64,000 nucleotides of DNA from NCBI GenBank assembly GCA_910589415.1, contig OU342634.1, positions 3,658,001 through 3,722,000 of the forward strand, read 5' to 3'. Shown piece after piece: positions 1 through 11,500 of this stretch. Origin of the DNA: Malachius bipustulatus (taxonomy: Eukaryota > Arthropoda > Insecta > Coleoptera > Melyridae). The notes below the pieces were generated by a model. The model did no database searches and was not told the origin of the DNA. It was given only the letters and a program-made list of their open reading frames with translations. Position 1 is the first letter of the stretch. Every line of letters starts with the position of its first letter. The translations under genes were made by a program, and so were the position numbers.

Positions 1-731
1 TCAAAGCCACCAAATGGTTTTGGTCATATAAAAGATGTTGATGCTCTTTTTCTTGCCAATAAGTTCATGTCTCTCGATTCCAGTATGACCTGGTATCCAT
101 TTGAGGTGAGTTTCATTTTTCTTGCCTGATTCGTCGAGTTATTTGGGGCACTTCTAAGCCATTTTGGAGCTGATGGTCGAAAACTCAGCGTGTTAGGAAC
201 AAAATGTCCTTGAAATTTCTTTGCTAATGCCATAGTTTGCGTGAAAATAGCTGTTGAAAATATTTCAAAGTAATTTTACAAAGTTTGAACTAGTAAGTTT
301 TTATTTTTTAAGGAGAGTTTTTCCCCCCTCAATATTTTATAAGAACAGCCTAAAGAATACTTAGCAGCATGTTGCTAAACTTTATCATGACTTATATCTC
401 ACATTGAAGGATTCATACCTACTATTATAACCTGAGGAACAATATTTATTTCAGTATAAACCTAACCTAGTTATGGTAAACCCAGTTCAGTATAAAAAAG
501 AACTCAGTGAAACATTTTGATTTTAAAGTTTCTACTAAATTCTTTAACATTTTGACTGCTAACAGTAACTTACTGAAGAATATCTGAGACCGACCTCGAT
601 GTTTTTCCAACCTCTTTCTTAAAAATAGTCATTAACAGCAAAGCAATGAAAATGTGCATGAATTATATGACAAAATTTATTTTTGTGACACTCTGAAAAC
701 TCATTCGATTAATTGATATTTTTAAATTCCA
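1..731. other. Non-coding stretch, probable upstream/intron of zinc-finger gene
   Basis: AT-rich DNA with no coding frame that I can support. It ends in a pyrimidine-containing ttccag at 727-732, a reasonable splice acceptor placed about 50 bp before the ATG of the zinc-finger gene, so at least the distal part may be an intron in its 5' UTR. This is inference; no donor was identified. Confidence 0.35.
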
Positions 732-781
732 GGTCACCGTTGATAATCAGTGATGAAAATCTTGGCCAGCTCTGTTGAAAC

Positions 782-1993
782 ATGGAATCAGAAATGGACA
801 CATTCAAGTGTGAAACTCCACCAAATCAGGAAGCTGTTCAAGACGACATCTCTTCTATTATAAAAGAAGAGCCACCATATCCTGTCAAGATCGAAATAGG
901 TGATTACGAAGCAAGGGTCACCCCATATGAAGAATTGTGCTTCCTAGATTATTCTTCCATTAAGCAGGACATCAAAGAGGAAAACTATTTACTAACGGAG
1001 AACAACAAGATAAAGGAGGAAATAGATATTGAAGACCACAAGCCGTTCAACTTATTAGGTCAGTCAAACTTTAATCATCTTATTGAGGATAAGTTGTTTG
1101 TCCAAAAGTTGGATTTCACCAAAGTAAAAATTCTAAACGAGAACCCCGGTACTATAATATACAATAAAAAAAATAGAGCACAAAAAACTGGGAAATTCGA
1201 ATGTGAACTTTGTTGTTATAAAACTAATACTAGAAATAATTTGGGTGCTCATATTAGTGGTACTCATAATAATAATATTTCCCGTGATGGGGAAACTCAT
1301 CTGTACAAATGTGATCTCTGCCAATTTGTTTCAAAATATAAGAGCAGCACAGATAATCATATCAAATACACCCATAACAAAAAAATCGAGCTTCATAAGT
1401 GTGCTTATTGTTCTTTTGTGTCTAAATATAAAAACAGTATTTACCGACATGAAAAATTAAGTCACCGAGGACAGACCAAGAAATTCGAATGTGCAATTTG
1501 TTGTTATAAATCCAAATATAAATGCGACTTGATCAAACATATTAGATATGTTCATCACGATAATCGTGATAATCTTGACTGTACTTATTGTGATTTCAAA
1601 ACCAAAAGTAAGTGCAACTTGCACTCTCATGTTAAATTTTTCCACAACGATGAGAAATCTCAGAGCTTGGAGGACGACAATAAAGCCACAAGTGATGATG
1701 ATGTCGCATTGTATAAGTGCGCTCATTGTCCTTTTGTATCACAGTACACTGGCAATATTTCTCGACATGTCAAATTAAACCACAAGAAAACGCAGATTTT
1801 TCAATGTGCAATTTGTTCACATAAAACCAAAAGAAGAGATCACTTAGCCAGTCACATCAAACACGTGCACAACCAAAATACCGATGTTCACAAATGTCCT
1901 CATTGTGAATTTAAAACGAAATACAAGCGAAACTTACCTGCTCACATTAAATATAATCATAACAAAAAAGAGCTGTGCAAATTTGCAAAATGA
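782..1993 (+). CDS. C2H2 zinc-finger protein with eight tandem fingers
   Basis: A 403-residue open frame starting at a true ATG. The first ~137 residues are acidic and rich in IKEE/IKQD-type stretches, with no recognisable ZAD or BTB domain. Residues ~138-395 hold eight C-x2-C-x12-H-x3-4-H fingers, beginning FECELCCYKT, YKCDLCQFVS, HKCAYCSFVS, FECAICCYKS, LDCTYCDFKT, YKCAHCPFVS, FQCAICSHKT and HKCPHCEFKT. Many carry the x-F-x-[ST]-K-Y-K pattern common in large insect finger clusters. Linkers are not the canonical TGEKP. A splice acceptor lies at 731-732 and polyA signals follow at 2107 and 2124. The family binds DNA (or sometimes RNA) in the nucleus; the target cannot be read from sequence. 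It is the only convincingly intact host-type gene in the window. An upstream coding exon cannot be excluded, but the in-frame ATG just after the acceptor suggests this is the complete protein. Confidence 0.85.
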   Translation: MESEMDTFKCETPPNQEAVQDDISSIIKEEPPYPVKIEIGDYEARVTPYEELCFLDYSSIKQDIKEENYLLTENNKIKEEIDIEDHKPFNLLGQSNFNHLIEDKLFVQKLDFTKVKILNENPGTIIYNKKNRAQKTGKFECELCCYKTNTRNNLGAHISGTHNNNISRDGETHLYKCDLCQFVSKYKSSTDNHIKYTHNKKIELHKCAYCSFVSKYKNSIYRHEKLSHRGQTKKFECAICCYKSKYKCDLIKHIRYVHHDNRDNLDCTYCDFKTKSKCNLHSHVKFFHNDEKSQSLEDDNKATSDDDVALYKCAHCPFVSQYTGNISRHVKLNHKKTQIFQCAICSHKTKRRDHLASHIKHVHNQNTDVHKCPHCEFKTKYKRNLPAHIKYNHNKKELCKFAK

Positions 1994-2106
1994 AACTATT
2001 CACCTTTTAAATGCCTTGCCAAACAAACTAACTACAAACAAACTGTTAGTAGTTCCTAATTTTACCTACTGCTAAATTTTTTACTAAATTTATTAAATAA
2101 TACTAG

Positions 2107-2129
2107 AATAAACGGAAATAGGCAATAAA
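2107..2129 (+). terminator. PolyA signals of the zinc-finger gene
   Basis: Two AATAAA hexamers, at 2107-2112 and 2124-2129, about 115-135 bp after the stop codon. Position and strand fit 3' end formation for the zinc-finger transcript. Confidence 0.5.
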
Positions 2130-2635
2130 GCCTATTTTGCCTTATATGATGATGTCGGATTAGGCTTGAGAAACTATTGATGACAATATGATCCCGCAAC
2201 AATACCACAGATTAAACCATGCGGCTCCCCGCCGCTCTTATTTACCAAGGATCAAATATCTGAACCTGGCAGACTGAACTGTATGGTTATCAGCGACTCT
2301 CAAACCGATCACATTATTAAGTATGTTACATTTGATAAATTTTATTGTTATTATTGGCATCTATATCGGATTATTATTTTTTATTATTATCTTTATCATA
2401 GAAATTATAGCAACCTTGTTTAATCGATTATTAATAATATAAATTATTTTTGTGACAATAACTATACTACTTAGGGTAGATTAGATTGTCTTAAGAAGTC
2501 TATAAGTAGATTTTAATCATTATCAAATAAATATTATTTTTAAAACATATAAAAGTATGCTCCAAGATAATCAATACCTGCTATTATTGTGAAGTTAAAG
2601 TTGACACTTCCAACACCCTGTATATTCTTACATTT
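2130..2635. other. Intergenic DNA with no supported gene
   Basis: AT-rich sequence with no persuasive frame. Near 2607-2620 is an isolated caacaccctgtata, the look of a mariner-type end (CACCCTG-TA) with no partner nearby, so possibly a relic terminus. Confidence 0.3.
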
Positions 2636-2685
2636 TAACACTTCCACTGCCGGCATATGAATTTTTTGTTGTTTTAATTTGATTT

Positions 2686-2750
2686 GTCAGACATTTGTGT
2701 CTGACAGCTATCGTTGTATTTTCGCGGTTTGTCAGACGTTTATGTCTGAC
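2686..2750. repeat. Paired GTCAGAC/GTCTGAC hairpins near piggyBac end
   Basis: Two inverted repeats 45 bp apart: 2686-2705 is a perfect palindrome with 8-bp arms and a 4-base loop, and 2731-2750 has 7-bp arms. They share flanking tttg and agc. Subterminal repeats in piggyBac ends bind the cysteine-rich domain of the transposase, so these are candidates for that role (inference). Confidence 0.5.
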
Positions 2751-3030
2751 AGCAGTAAGAACATTGAAGGCCGGGTCAGACTAAAAAGATTGACGCTACA
2801 TTGATTTACTTATGGCAGTTGTATTTCCGGCCCATGAATTACAAGCTAACAAATTTCGGTAGAGCCCGAGGCAAAAATAAAAGACACAGAGGACTCTTGA
2901 AAAATATTTATTGAAAATAACACATTCCATGAATAACAAGTAAAATAAAATTATATACCAACTCATGCAATCAGTGAGTATTTGCAACGTAAAAATAACT
3001 CTAAAGTACAATAAATGCAGCAAATAAAAT

Positions 3031-3996
3031 TTAAGAATGACTCTCAATATGACATTCTAGGCACATAGCGGGCTTTCCATCACAACCGTCGCAGTACGTT
3101 CGGACTTTCTTTACTTTTTTTCTTGCTTCTTCTCTGTTCATGTCTTTCTTCAATTTTTTGTAACAAGTTTTACATTGAGTTCGATTTTTCGCCTCCTTCT
3201 TCTTCAGTAAGTGAACAACCTTTTCTCTTGGTACTGACACATTGTTGCGACCTGCATGTTTGCCATATAACAAACTTCGGGCTACATTTTCTCTAAATGC
3301 AGTAATGTTAGTTTTGGAATTCGTGTGATTTTTATATATAATGCTTGCATTTATCATAGCCACACCCGTCAGTAATTCTAAGATAACCTTACGGTACCAC
3401 TTAACGCCTCGACGATTGCAAGTATTATATGACGCCATTTGGTCTGCCTTATCAATGCCACATTTTCCAATATTGTAGGCAATGATATCTTCAGGCTTGC
3501 TCACGTCTTTTCTTCGCTTTTTCTGGTTGGATTGCTGATCAAGTAATACAGCTGTCTGTCGTTTACTTGACGATGGAGGCATTCTCATGTTCATGCTGTG
3601 AACTGTTGATAAAATAAGAACATCCCTAGCATCTTTCCATTTTGAGACAACAATCCCATCATGTGTCTCACGACCAATGTATTCATGTTTTTTTAGTTTT
3701 TTGGCTACAACATCTTTTGGCACATGTTTTCGTGACCGTCTTATTGTGCCTACTAAGTGTGTTCTTCTGCTTAGCAAGGTTCTAGCTAACGGACAACTAG
3801 TATAAAAGTTGTCTGTGTATAAACATCTTCCTTCATCTAGCAGTCCTTCAGTCAATGACAGTACCACCGATTCTCCTATTCCACGTCCAGGAGGGCGGTC
3901 TGGATTACGCCTTGTATAAATTTGGCACTTCCAAGTATAACCGTCGATACTGCATAATTGAAATAATTTGACCCCATATTTATGGGATTTCGATGG
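3031..3996 (-). pseudogene. piggyBac-type transposase, C-terminal fragment
   Basis: The frame runs open from the mariner junction to a stop at 3031, about 322 residues. It begins SKSHKYGVKLFQLC, the conserved KPhKyGiK region of piggyBac transposases, continues with YTDNFYTSCPLARTLL (second catalytic Asp in DNFY), VGTIRRSRKHVPKD, and GIDKADQMASYN (third catalytic Asp region). It ends in a Cys-rich domain of CxxC, CxxC and CxxCH type, as in PGBD proteins. The region with the first catalytic Asp is missing because the frame is truncated at 3998. A GTG at 3867 is not a meaningful start. An AATAAA on the minus strand lies near 2900. The protein would be non-functional as it stands, although the part present has no stop codon. 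Confidence 0.8.
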
Positions 3997-4000
3997 TATA

Positions 4001-5587
4001 CAGGGTGTTCTACAAGCTCTATGACAAACTTTGACAGATGGTAGGTTGCTTGATTTTAAACATATTTTTTTTAATAAACATGGGTCCGATTCGTTTTTGT
4101 TTAGAAGTTACAAGCATTTAACCTTTATTAACAATCAACAATAAAAATTTAAATTAAATGATAATCACAAAACTTAAGACTATAAAAATTGTTCGAAATG
4201 TCCACCCTCAGCTTGAATGCAAGCCTCACATCGACGAACTAAAGATTCGGTCACTCGAAGAATGAGATTTGGATCATTTCTTATTTGGTTAGCTGCATCT
4301 TGAATTCTTTCAAGTAACTGCTGATGGGTAGCGATTTCAACATGGTAGACCAGCTGCTTCATGTGTCCCCATAAATAAAAATCCAGAGGATTCAGATCGG
4401 GAGAACGAGGTGGCCATGATATTGGACCTCCTTGACCTATCCATTTATTCGGGAAATGTTCATTTAGCCAAGCAGCAACTTGTCTTCCTCTATGTGGTGG
4501 TGCACCGTTATGCTGATACCACATATTTTGAATAATATTGAGTTGCACGTCATCAATAAACTCTAAAAGGTCGTGTTCTAAGAAATGTCTATAAAGATCT
4601 GCATTTAAACGATCATTTAGAACATGCACAGGTAATAAATTATTGTTGAAAATGCCACCCCAAACGTTGACACTGAATCGTTGCTGAAATCGTCTTGGTC
4701 TAATTGCAAGTGGATTTTGCAACGCCCATACATGTTCATTATGATTATTATTTATGCCATCCCTAGTAAAGCACGCTTCATCAGACCACATGGCGAGCGA
4801 AATGAATCTATCATTTTGTGCTTGTTGCTGAAGTAACCAGCGACAAAATCCTAATCGCTGTGGGGCATCTCCAGCATGCAATGCCTGTACATTTTGGCGA
4901 TGAAACGGGTGTAACATTTCTCTGTTCAATACACGCCATACAAAATTCGGTGATACATACATGAAGGTTACTAGAAATACGCCGAACACTGATTGAAGGG
5001 TTATCGAGGACAGCATCTATCACATTTTCTTCATCTTGTACATTTACTTCAGTGGGGCGAATAGCCTTCTTTGGAGCGGGATTACCTGCTTCTCGAAGTC
5101 TACGAAAAATGCACTAAACACCGTGTGGGCAGGTTGATGTCTATTTGGATACCTGCGTCGGTATTCTTGAGCAGCTTGTCTGGCGTTACCATTGGAATAC
5201 CCATATACAAACACAATATCTGCGTATTCCTCAGTCGAGAATAAATGCATTTTTTATTTATAACTTTCACACGAACTATCAAATAAATAATTAAAATGAC
5301 ACTAACAATTATTATTATTGTCATAACAACCGATATTTCTATTTATCAGCCTACGTTTTTCATTGAAGTAAGTGTATATTTTATGAGTGTACATTGGTTG
5401 ACATAGTGTCTTAGTGACATAGCGACTTAGTGTCACTTCCTGGTTGACTGAAAAAATTACGATTCTTTAAATGCTTGTAACTTCTAAACAAAAACGAATC
5501 GGACCCTTGTTTATTAAAAAAAATATGTTTAAAATCAAGCAACCTACCATCTGTCAAAGTTTGTTATAGAACTTGTAGAACACCCTG
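4001..5587 (-). mobile_element. DD41D-type mariner-like element, decayed, ends intact
   Basis: A 1,587-bp element with TA on both sides (3999-4000 and 5588-5589). Ends read CAGGGTGTTCTACAAG inward and are matched in reverse at the right end. The near-identical inverted arms are about 120 bp long. It carries one broken transposase gene on the minus strand. The left flank is piggyBac coding sequence and the right flank is satellite, so the flanks do not join. Confidence 0.8.
4180..5250 (-). pseudogene. Mariner-like transposase pseudogene (second catalytic Asp is Asn)
   Basis: Reading on the minus strand from an ATG at 5250: an N-terminal helix-turn-helix (STEEYADIVFVYGYSNGN, YRRRYPNRHQP), a second HTH region (REAGNPAPKKAIRP, DNPSISVRRISSN), then the catalytic part. 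The first Asp is in WSDEACFTRDG. The second motif reads QHNGAPPH, with Asn in place of Asp. The third is SPDLNPLDFYLWGHMK. The second motif and the Asp of PLD are separated by 41 residues, as in DD41D (rosa-like) mariners. Frames change near 5110 and 4955, so at least two frameshifts accompany the lost Asp and the copy is dead. It ends in CEACIQAEGGHFEQFL, typical of these proteins. The terminal repeats may still be mobilised in trans. Confidence 0.8.
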
Positions 5588-8500
5588 TATAGGCTAGATT
5601 AACATGTGAGATCAGTTGGTTGTCATAAAACATGACTTCAACTGGCCTATGGAGTCGAACGTAACCTATTCTTGATGTCCAATCCCATGCATCAAAATTA
5701 AATCCCAACGTAAGATAATGACTGACGACTACTAGAAGTGGCCGTCTAATTCTGCTCAAAAATCTGAACTTGCTAATAAAAAAACAAAAGGTGTGTTGTG
5801 TTTATCCAGACAAGTGATTAAACCTCTTACAGAGGTTTACCTCTTTATCTCGCAGAAGGAATCGTGAAGAGGTTCATCAACCAATATAATTATGAAGTGG
5901 ACTCAATACTCTCCATTGAAAAAACAAACAAAAAAAAAATACTAAAAACCTACTCCTTCTGATACACTGACCTATTCTTTTCGAGAATAAAAAAAAATTT
6001 CTATAGAAAAGGTGTACAAATATTTATTTGTTTCAAAATGGTGAAGGTTTGCAACTAATTTATAGTTCATTGGTTTGTCAAAAGAAACTTATTCAACCTC
6101 ATTACAGACAGGGATGTGACAAGTTTCAGATCCAAAACTATGAAGCTAGTTACCTTTCTCATTCTAATTTCAACATTATGTGACTTCTGCTATATTTACG
6201 TGTAAAACAGGCTAGGGCAAGTTTGGGATATGTCGTGATTTCTATGACAATCAAGTTGGGTGAACTGCTACTTGAGTTCCAAGAACTTCATTAACATGCA
6301 TTCTCTAATGAAAATGACACTACCTTCTGATCAACACCAGTCAACTCCGAAACTGTACTTAACTCAAGAACTTACTAAGAGTTGTCCTGCATTATTAGAG
6401 AAATGAGTATTTTGTGAAAGCGAGCACCTAACAAATAAACGGACTGATCATTTTGGATGTGTATCCTCCTATCATTACTTCTTTCGTTGAATAATTTATG
6501 AGGTCTATCTGACATTCGTTAGAATTTTTGCAAGTGGTGTTTATGAAAGGTTTACAGGTCCTCTGGGCTAGAAGACTGATTAAAACTAATTATTTTTACA
6601 GATGAAATTCTACATTGAGCGCCCATTAGGGCCTCTAGTCTATAGGCTAGATTAACATTTGAGATCAGTTGGTTGTCATAAAACATGACTTCAACTGGCC
6701 TATGGAGTCGAACGTAACCTATTCTTGATGTCCAATCCCAAAATTAAATCCCAACGTAAGATAATGACTGACGACTACTAGAAGTGGCCGTCTAATTCTG
6801 CTCAAAAATCTGAACTTGCTAATAAAAAAACAAAAGGTGTGTTGTGTTTATCCAGACAAGTGAATTAACCTCTTACAGAGGTTTACCTCTTTATCTCGCG
6901 GAAGGAATCATGAAGAGGTTCATCAACCAATTTAATTATGAAGTGGACTCAATACTCTCCATTGAAAAAACAAAACAAAAAAAAATACTAAAAACCTACT
7001 CTTTCTGATACACTGACCTATTCATTTCGAGAATAAAAAAAAAATTCTATAGAAAAGGTGTACAAATATTTATTTGTTTCAAAATGGTGAAGGTTTGCAA
7101 CTAATTTATAGTTCATTGGTTTGTCAAAAGAAACTTATTCAACCTCATTACAGACAGGGATGTGACAAGTTTCAGATCCAAAACTATGAAGCTAGTTACC
7201 TTTCCCATTCTAATTTCAACATTATGTGACTTCTGCTATATTTACGTGTAAAACAGGCTAGGGCAAGTTTGAGATATGTCGTGATTTCTATGACAATCAA
7301 GTTGGCTGAACTGCTACTTGAGTTCCAAGAACTTCATTAACATGCATTCTCTAATGAAAATTACACTACCTTCTGATCAACACCAGTCAACTCCGAAACT
7401 GTACTTAACTCAAGAACTTACTAAGAGTTGTCCTGCATTATTAGAGAAATGAGTAATTTGTGAAAGCGAGCACCTAACAAATAAACGGACTGATCATTTT
7501 GGATGTGTATCCTCCTATCATTACTTCTTTCGTTGAATAATTTATGAGGTCTATCTGACATTCGTTAGAATTTTTGCAAGTGGTGTTTATGAAAGGTTTA
7601 CAGGTCCTCTGGGCTAGAAGACTGATTAAAACTAATTATTTTTACAGATGAAATTCTACATTGAGCGCCCATTAGGGCCTCTAGTCTATAGGCTAGATTA
7701 ACATTTGAGATCAGTTGGTTGTCATAAAACATGACTTCAACTTATGGAGTCGAACGTAACCTATTCTTGATGTCCAATCCCATGCATCAAAATTAAATCC
7801 CAACGTAAGATAATGACTGACGACTACTAGAAGTGGCCGTCTAATTCTGCTCAAAAATCTGAACTTGCTAATAAAAAAACAAAAGGTGTGTTGTGTTTAT
7901 CCAGACAAGTGAATCAACCTCTTACAGAGGTTTACCTCTTTATATCGCAGAAGGAATCATGAAGAGGTTCATCAACCAATATAATTATGAAGTGGACTCA
8001 ATACTCTCCATTGAAAAAACAAACAAAAAAAAAAATACTAAAAACCTACTCTTTCTGATACACTGACCTATTCTTTTCGAGAATAAAAAAAAATTTCTAT
8101 AGAAAAGGTGTACAAATATTTATTTGTTTCAAAATGGTGAAGGTTTGCAACTAATTTATAGTTCATTGGTTTGTCAAAAGAAACTTATTCAACCTCATTA
8201 CAGACAGGGATGTGACAAGTTTCAGATCCAAAACTATGAAGCTAGTTACCTTTCCCATTCTAATTTCAACATTATGTGACTTCTGCTATATTTACGTGTA
8301 AAACAGGCTAGGGCAAGTTTGGGATATGTCGTGATTTCTATGACAATCAAGTTGGGTGAACTGCTACTTGAGTTCCAAGAACTTCATTAACATGCATTCT
8401 CTAATGAAAATGACACTACCTTCTGATCAACACCAGTCAACCCCGAAACTGTACTTATCTCAAGAACTTACTAAGAGTTGTCCTGCATTATTAGAGAAAT

Positions 8501-11500
8501 GAGTATTTTGTGAAAGCGAGCACCTAACAAATAAACGGACTGATCATTTTGGATGTGTATCCTCCTATCATTACTTCTTTCGTTGAATAATTTATGCGGT
8601 CTATCTGACATTCGTTAGAATTTTTGCAAGTGGTGTTTGTGAAAGGTTTACAGGTCCTCTGGGCTAGAAGACTGATTAAAACTAATTATTTTTACAGATG
8701 AAATTCTACATTGAGCGCCCATTAGGGCCTCTAGTCTATAGGCTAGATTAACATTTGAGATCAGTTGGTTGTCATAAAACATGACTTCAACTGGCCTATG
8801 GAGTCGAACGTAACCTATTCTTGATGTCCAATCCCATGCATCAAAATTAAATCCCAACGTAAGATAATGACTGACGACTACTAGAAGTGGCCGTCTAATT
8901 CTGCTCAAAAATCTGAACTTGCTAATAAAAAAACAAAAGGTGTGTTGTGTTTATCCAGACAAGTGAATCAACCTCTTACAGAGGTTTACCTCTTTATATC
9001 GCAGAAGGAATCATGAAGAGGTTCATCAACCAATATAATTATGAAGTGGACTCAATACTCTCCATTGAAAAAACAAACAAAAAAAAAATACTAAAAACCT
9101 ACTCTTTCTGATACACTGACCTATTCTTTTCGAGAATAAAAAAAAATTTCTATAGAAAAGGTGTACAAATATTTATTTGTTTCAAAATGGTGAAGGTTTG
9201 CAACTAATTTATAGTTCATTGGTTTGTCAAAAGAAACTTATTCAACCTCATTACAGACAGGGATGTGACAAGTTTCAGATCCAAAACTATGAAGCTAGTT
9301 ACCTTTCCCATTCTAATTTCAACATTATGTGACTTCTGCTATATTTACGTGTAAAACAGGCTAGGGCAAGTTTGGGATATGTCGTGATTTCTATGACAAT
9401 CAAGTTGGGTGAACTGCTACTTGAGTTCCAAGAACTTCATTAACATGCATTCTCTAATGAAAATGACACTACCTTCTGATCAACACCAGTCAACTCCGAA
9501 ACTGTACTTAACTCAAGAACTTACTAAGAGTTGTCCTGCATTATTAGAGAAATGAGTATTTTGTGAAAGCGAGCACCTAACAAATAAACGGACTGATCAT
9601 TTTGGATGTGTATCCTCCTATCATTACTTCTTTCGTTGAATAATTTATGAGGTCTATCTGACATTCGTTAGAATTTTTGCAAGTGGTGTTTATGAAAGGT
9701 TTACAGGTCCTCTGGACTAGAAGACTGATTAAAACTAATTATTTTTACAGATGAAATTCTACATTGAGCGCCCATTAGGGCCTCTAGTCTATAGGCTAGA
9801 TTAACATTTGAGATCAGTTGGTTGTCATAAAACATGACTTCAACTGGCCTATGGAGTCGAACGTAACCTATTCTTGATGTCCAATCCCATGCATCAAAAT
9901 TAAATCCCAACGTAAGATAATGACTGACGACTACTAGAAGTGGCCGTCTAATTCTGCTCAAAAATCTGAACTTGCTAATAAAAAAACAAAAGGTGTGTTG
10001 TGTTTATCCAGACAAGTGAATCAACCTCTTACAGAGGTTTACCTCTTTATATCGCAGAAGGAATCATGAAGAGGTTCATCAACCAATATAATTATGAAGT
10101 GGACTCAATACTCTCCATTGAAAAAACAAACAAACAAAAAAAAATACTCAAAACCTACTCTTTCTGATACACTGACCTATTCTTTTCGAGAATAAAAAAA
10201 AATTTCTATAGAAAAGGTTTACAAATATTTATTTGTTTCAAAATGGTGAAGGCTTGCAACTAATTTATAGTTCATTGGTTTGTCAAAGAAACTTATTCAA
10301 CCTCATAACAGACAGGGATGTGATAAGTTTCAGATCCAAAACTATGAAGCTAGTTACCTTTCCCATTCTAATTTCAACATTATGTGACTTCTGCTATATT
10401 TACGTGTAAAACAGGCTAGGGCAAGTTTGGGATATGTCGTGATTTCTATGACAATCAAGTTGGGTGAACTGCTACTTGAGTTCCAAGAACTTCATTAACA
10501 TGCATTCTCTAATGAAAATGACACTACCTTCTGATCAACACCAGTCAACTCCGAAACTGTACTTAACTCAAAAACTTACTAAGAGTTGTCCTGCATTATT
10601 AGAGAAATGAGTATTTTGTGAAAGCGAGCACCTAACAAATAAACGGACTGATCATTTTGGATGTGTATCCTCCTATCATTACTTCTTTCGTTGAATAATT
10701 TATGAGGTCTATCTGACATTCGTTAGAATTTTTGCAAGTGGTGTTTATGAAAGGGTTACAGGTCCTCTGGGCTAGAAGACTGATTAAAACTAATTATTTT
10801 TACAGATGAAATTCTACATTGAGCGCCCATTAGGGCCTCTAGTCTATAGGCTAGATTAACATTTGAGATCAGTGGGTTGTCATAAAACATGACTTCAACT
10901 GGCCTATGGAGTCGAACGAAACCTATTCTTGATGTCCAATCCCATGCATCAAAATTAAATCCCAACGTAAGATAATGACTGACGACTACTAGAAGTGGCC
11001 GTCTAATTCTGCTCAAAAATCTGAACTTGCTAATAAAAAAACAAAAGGTGTGTTGTGTTTATCCAGACAAGTGAATCAACCTCTTACAGAGGTTTACCTC
11101 TTTATCTCGCAGAAGGAATCGTGAAGAGGTTCATCAACCAATATAATTATGAAGTGGACTCCTCTCCATTGAAAAAACAAAAAAAAAAAAAACTAAAAAC
11201 CTACTCCTTCTGATACACTGACCTATTCTTTTCGAGAATAAAAAAAAATTTCAATAGAAAAGGTGTACAAATATTTATTTGTTTCAAAATGGTGAAGGTT
11301 TGCAACTAATTTATAGTTCATTGGTTTGTCAAAAGAAACTTATTCAACCTCATTACAGACAGGGATGTGACAAGTTTCAGATCCAAAACTATGAAGCTAG
11401 TTACCTTTCCCATTCTAATTTCAACATTATGTGACTTCTGCTATATTTACGTGTAAAACAGGCTAGGGCAAGTTTGGGATATGTCGTGATTTCTATGACA

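Larger units (their letters stand above)
2636..3998 (-). mobile_element. 3' part of a piggyBac-type element, cut at a mariner end
   Basis: The candidate outer end is a TTAA at 2636-2639 followed by cacttccactgccgg, resembling piggyBac termini. Inside it lie two short hairpins of the same theme (2686-2705 and 2731-2750, GTCAGAC...GTCTGAC), then the C-terminal half of a transposase on the minus strand. The coding frame stops abruptly at the mariner junction at 3999. The first half of the transposase and the other terminus do not resume on the far side of the mariner, where satellite DNA starts instead. Confidence 0.6.

Noticed and set aside
1133..1778. Several open frames overlapping the zinc-finger gene in other frames
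   Set aside because: They are shadows of the finger repeats, rich in Ile/Val/Leu because of the antisense or shifted Cys/His codons.
8648..8908. Recurrent 86-codon minus-strand frame in each satellite unit (also at 9701, 10756, 11803, 12856, 13906, 14962, 16018, 17072)
   Set aside because: It opens with TTG, has no ATG, and is broken by small deletions in units 2 and 3. Its preservation is explained by homogenisation of the repeat. No family is recognised.
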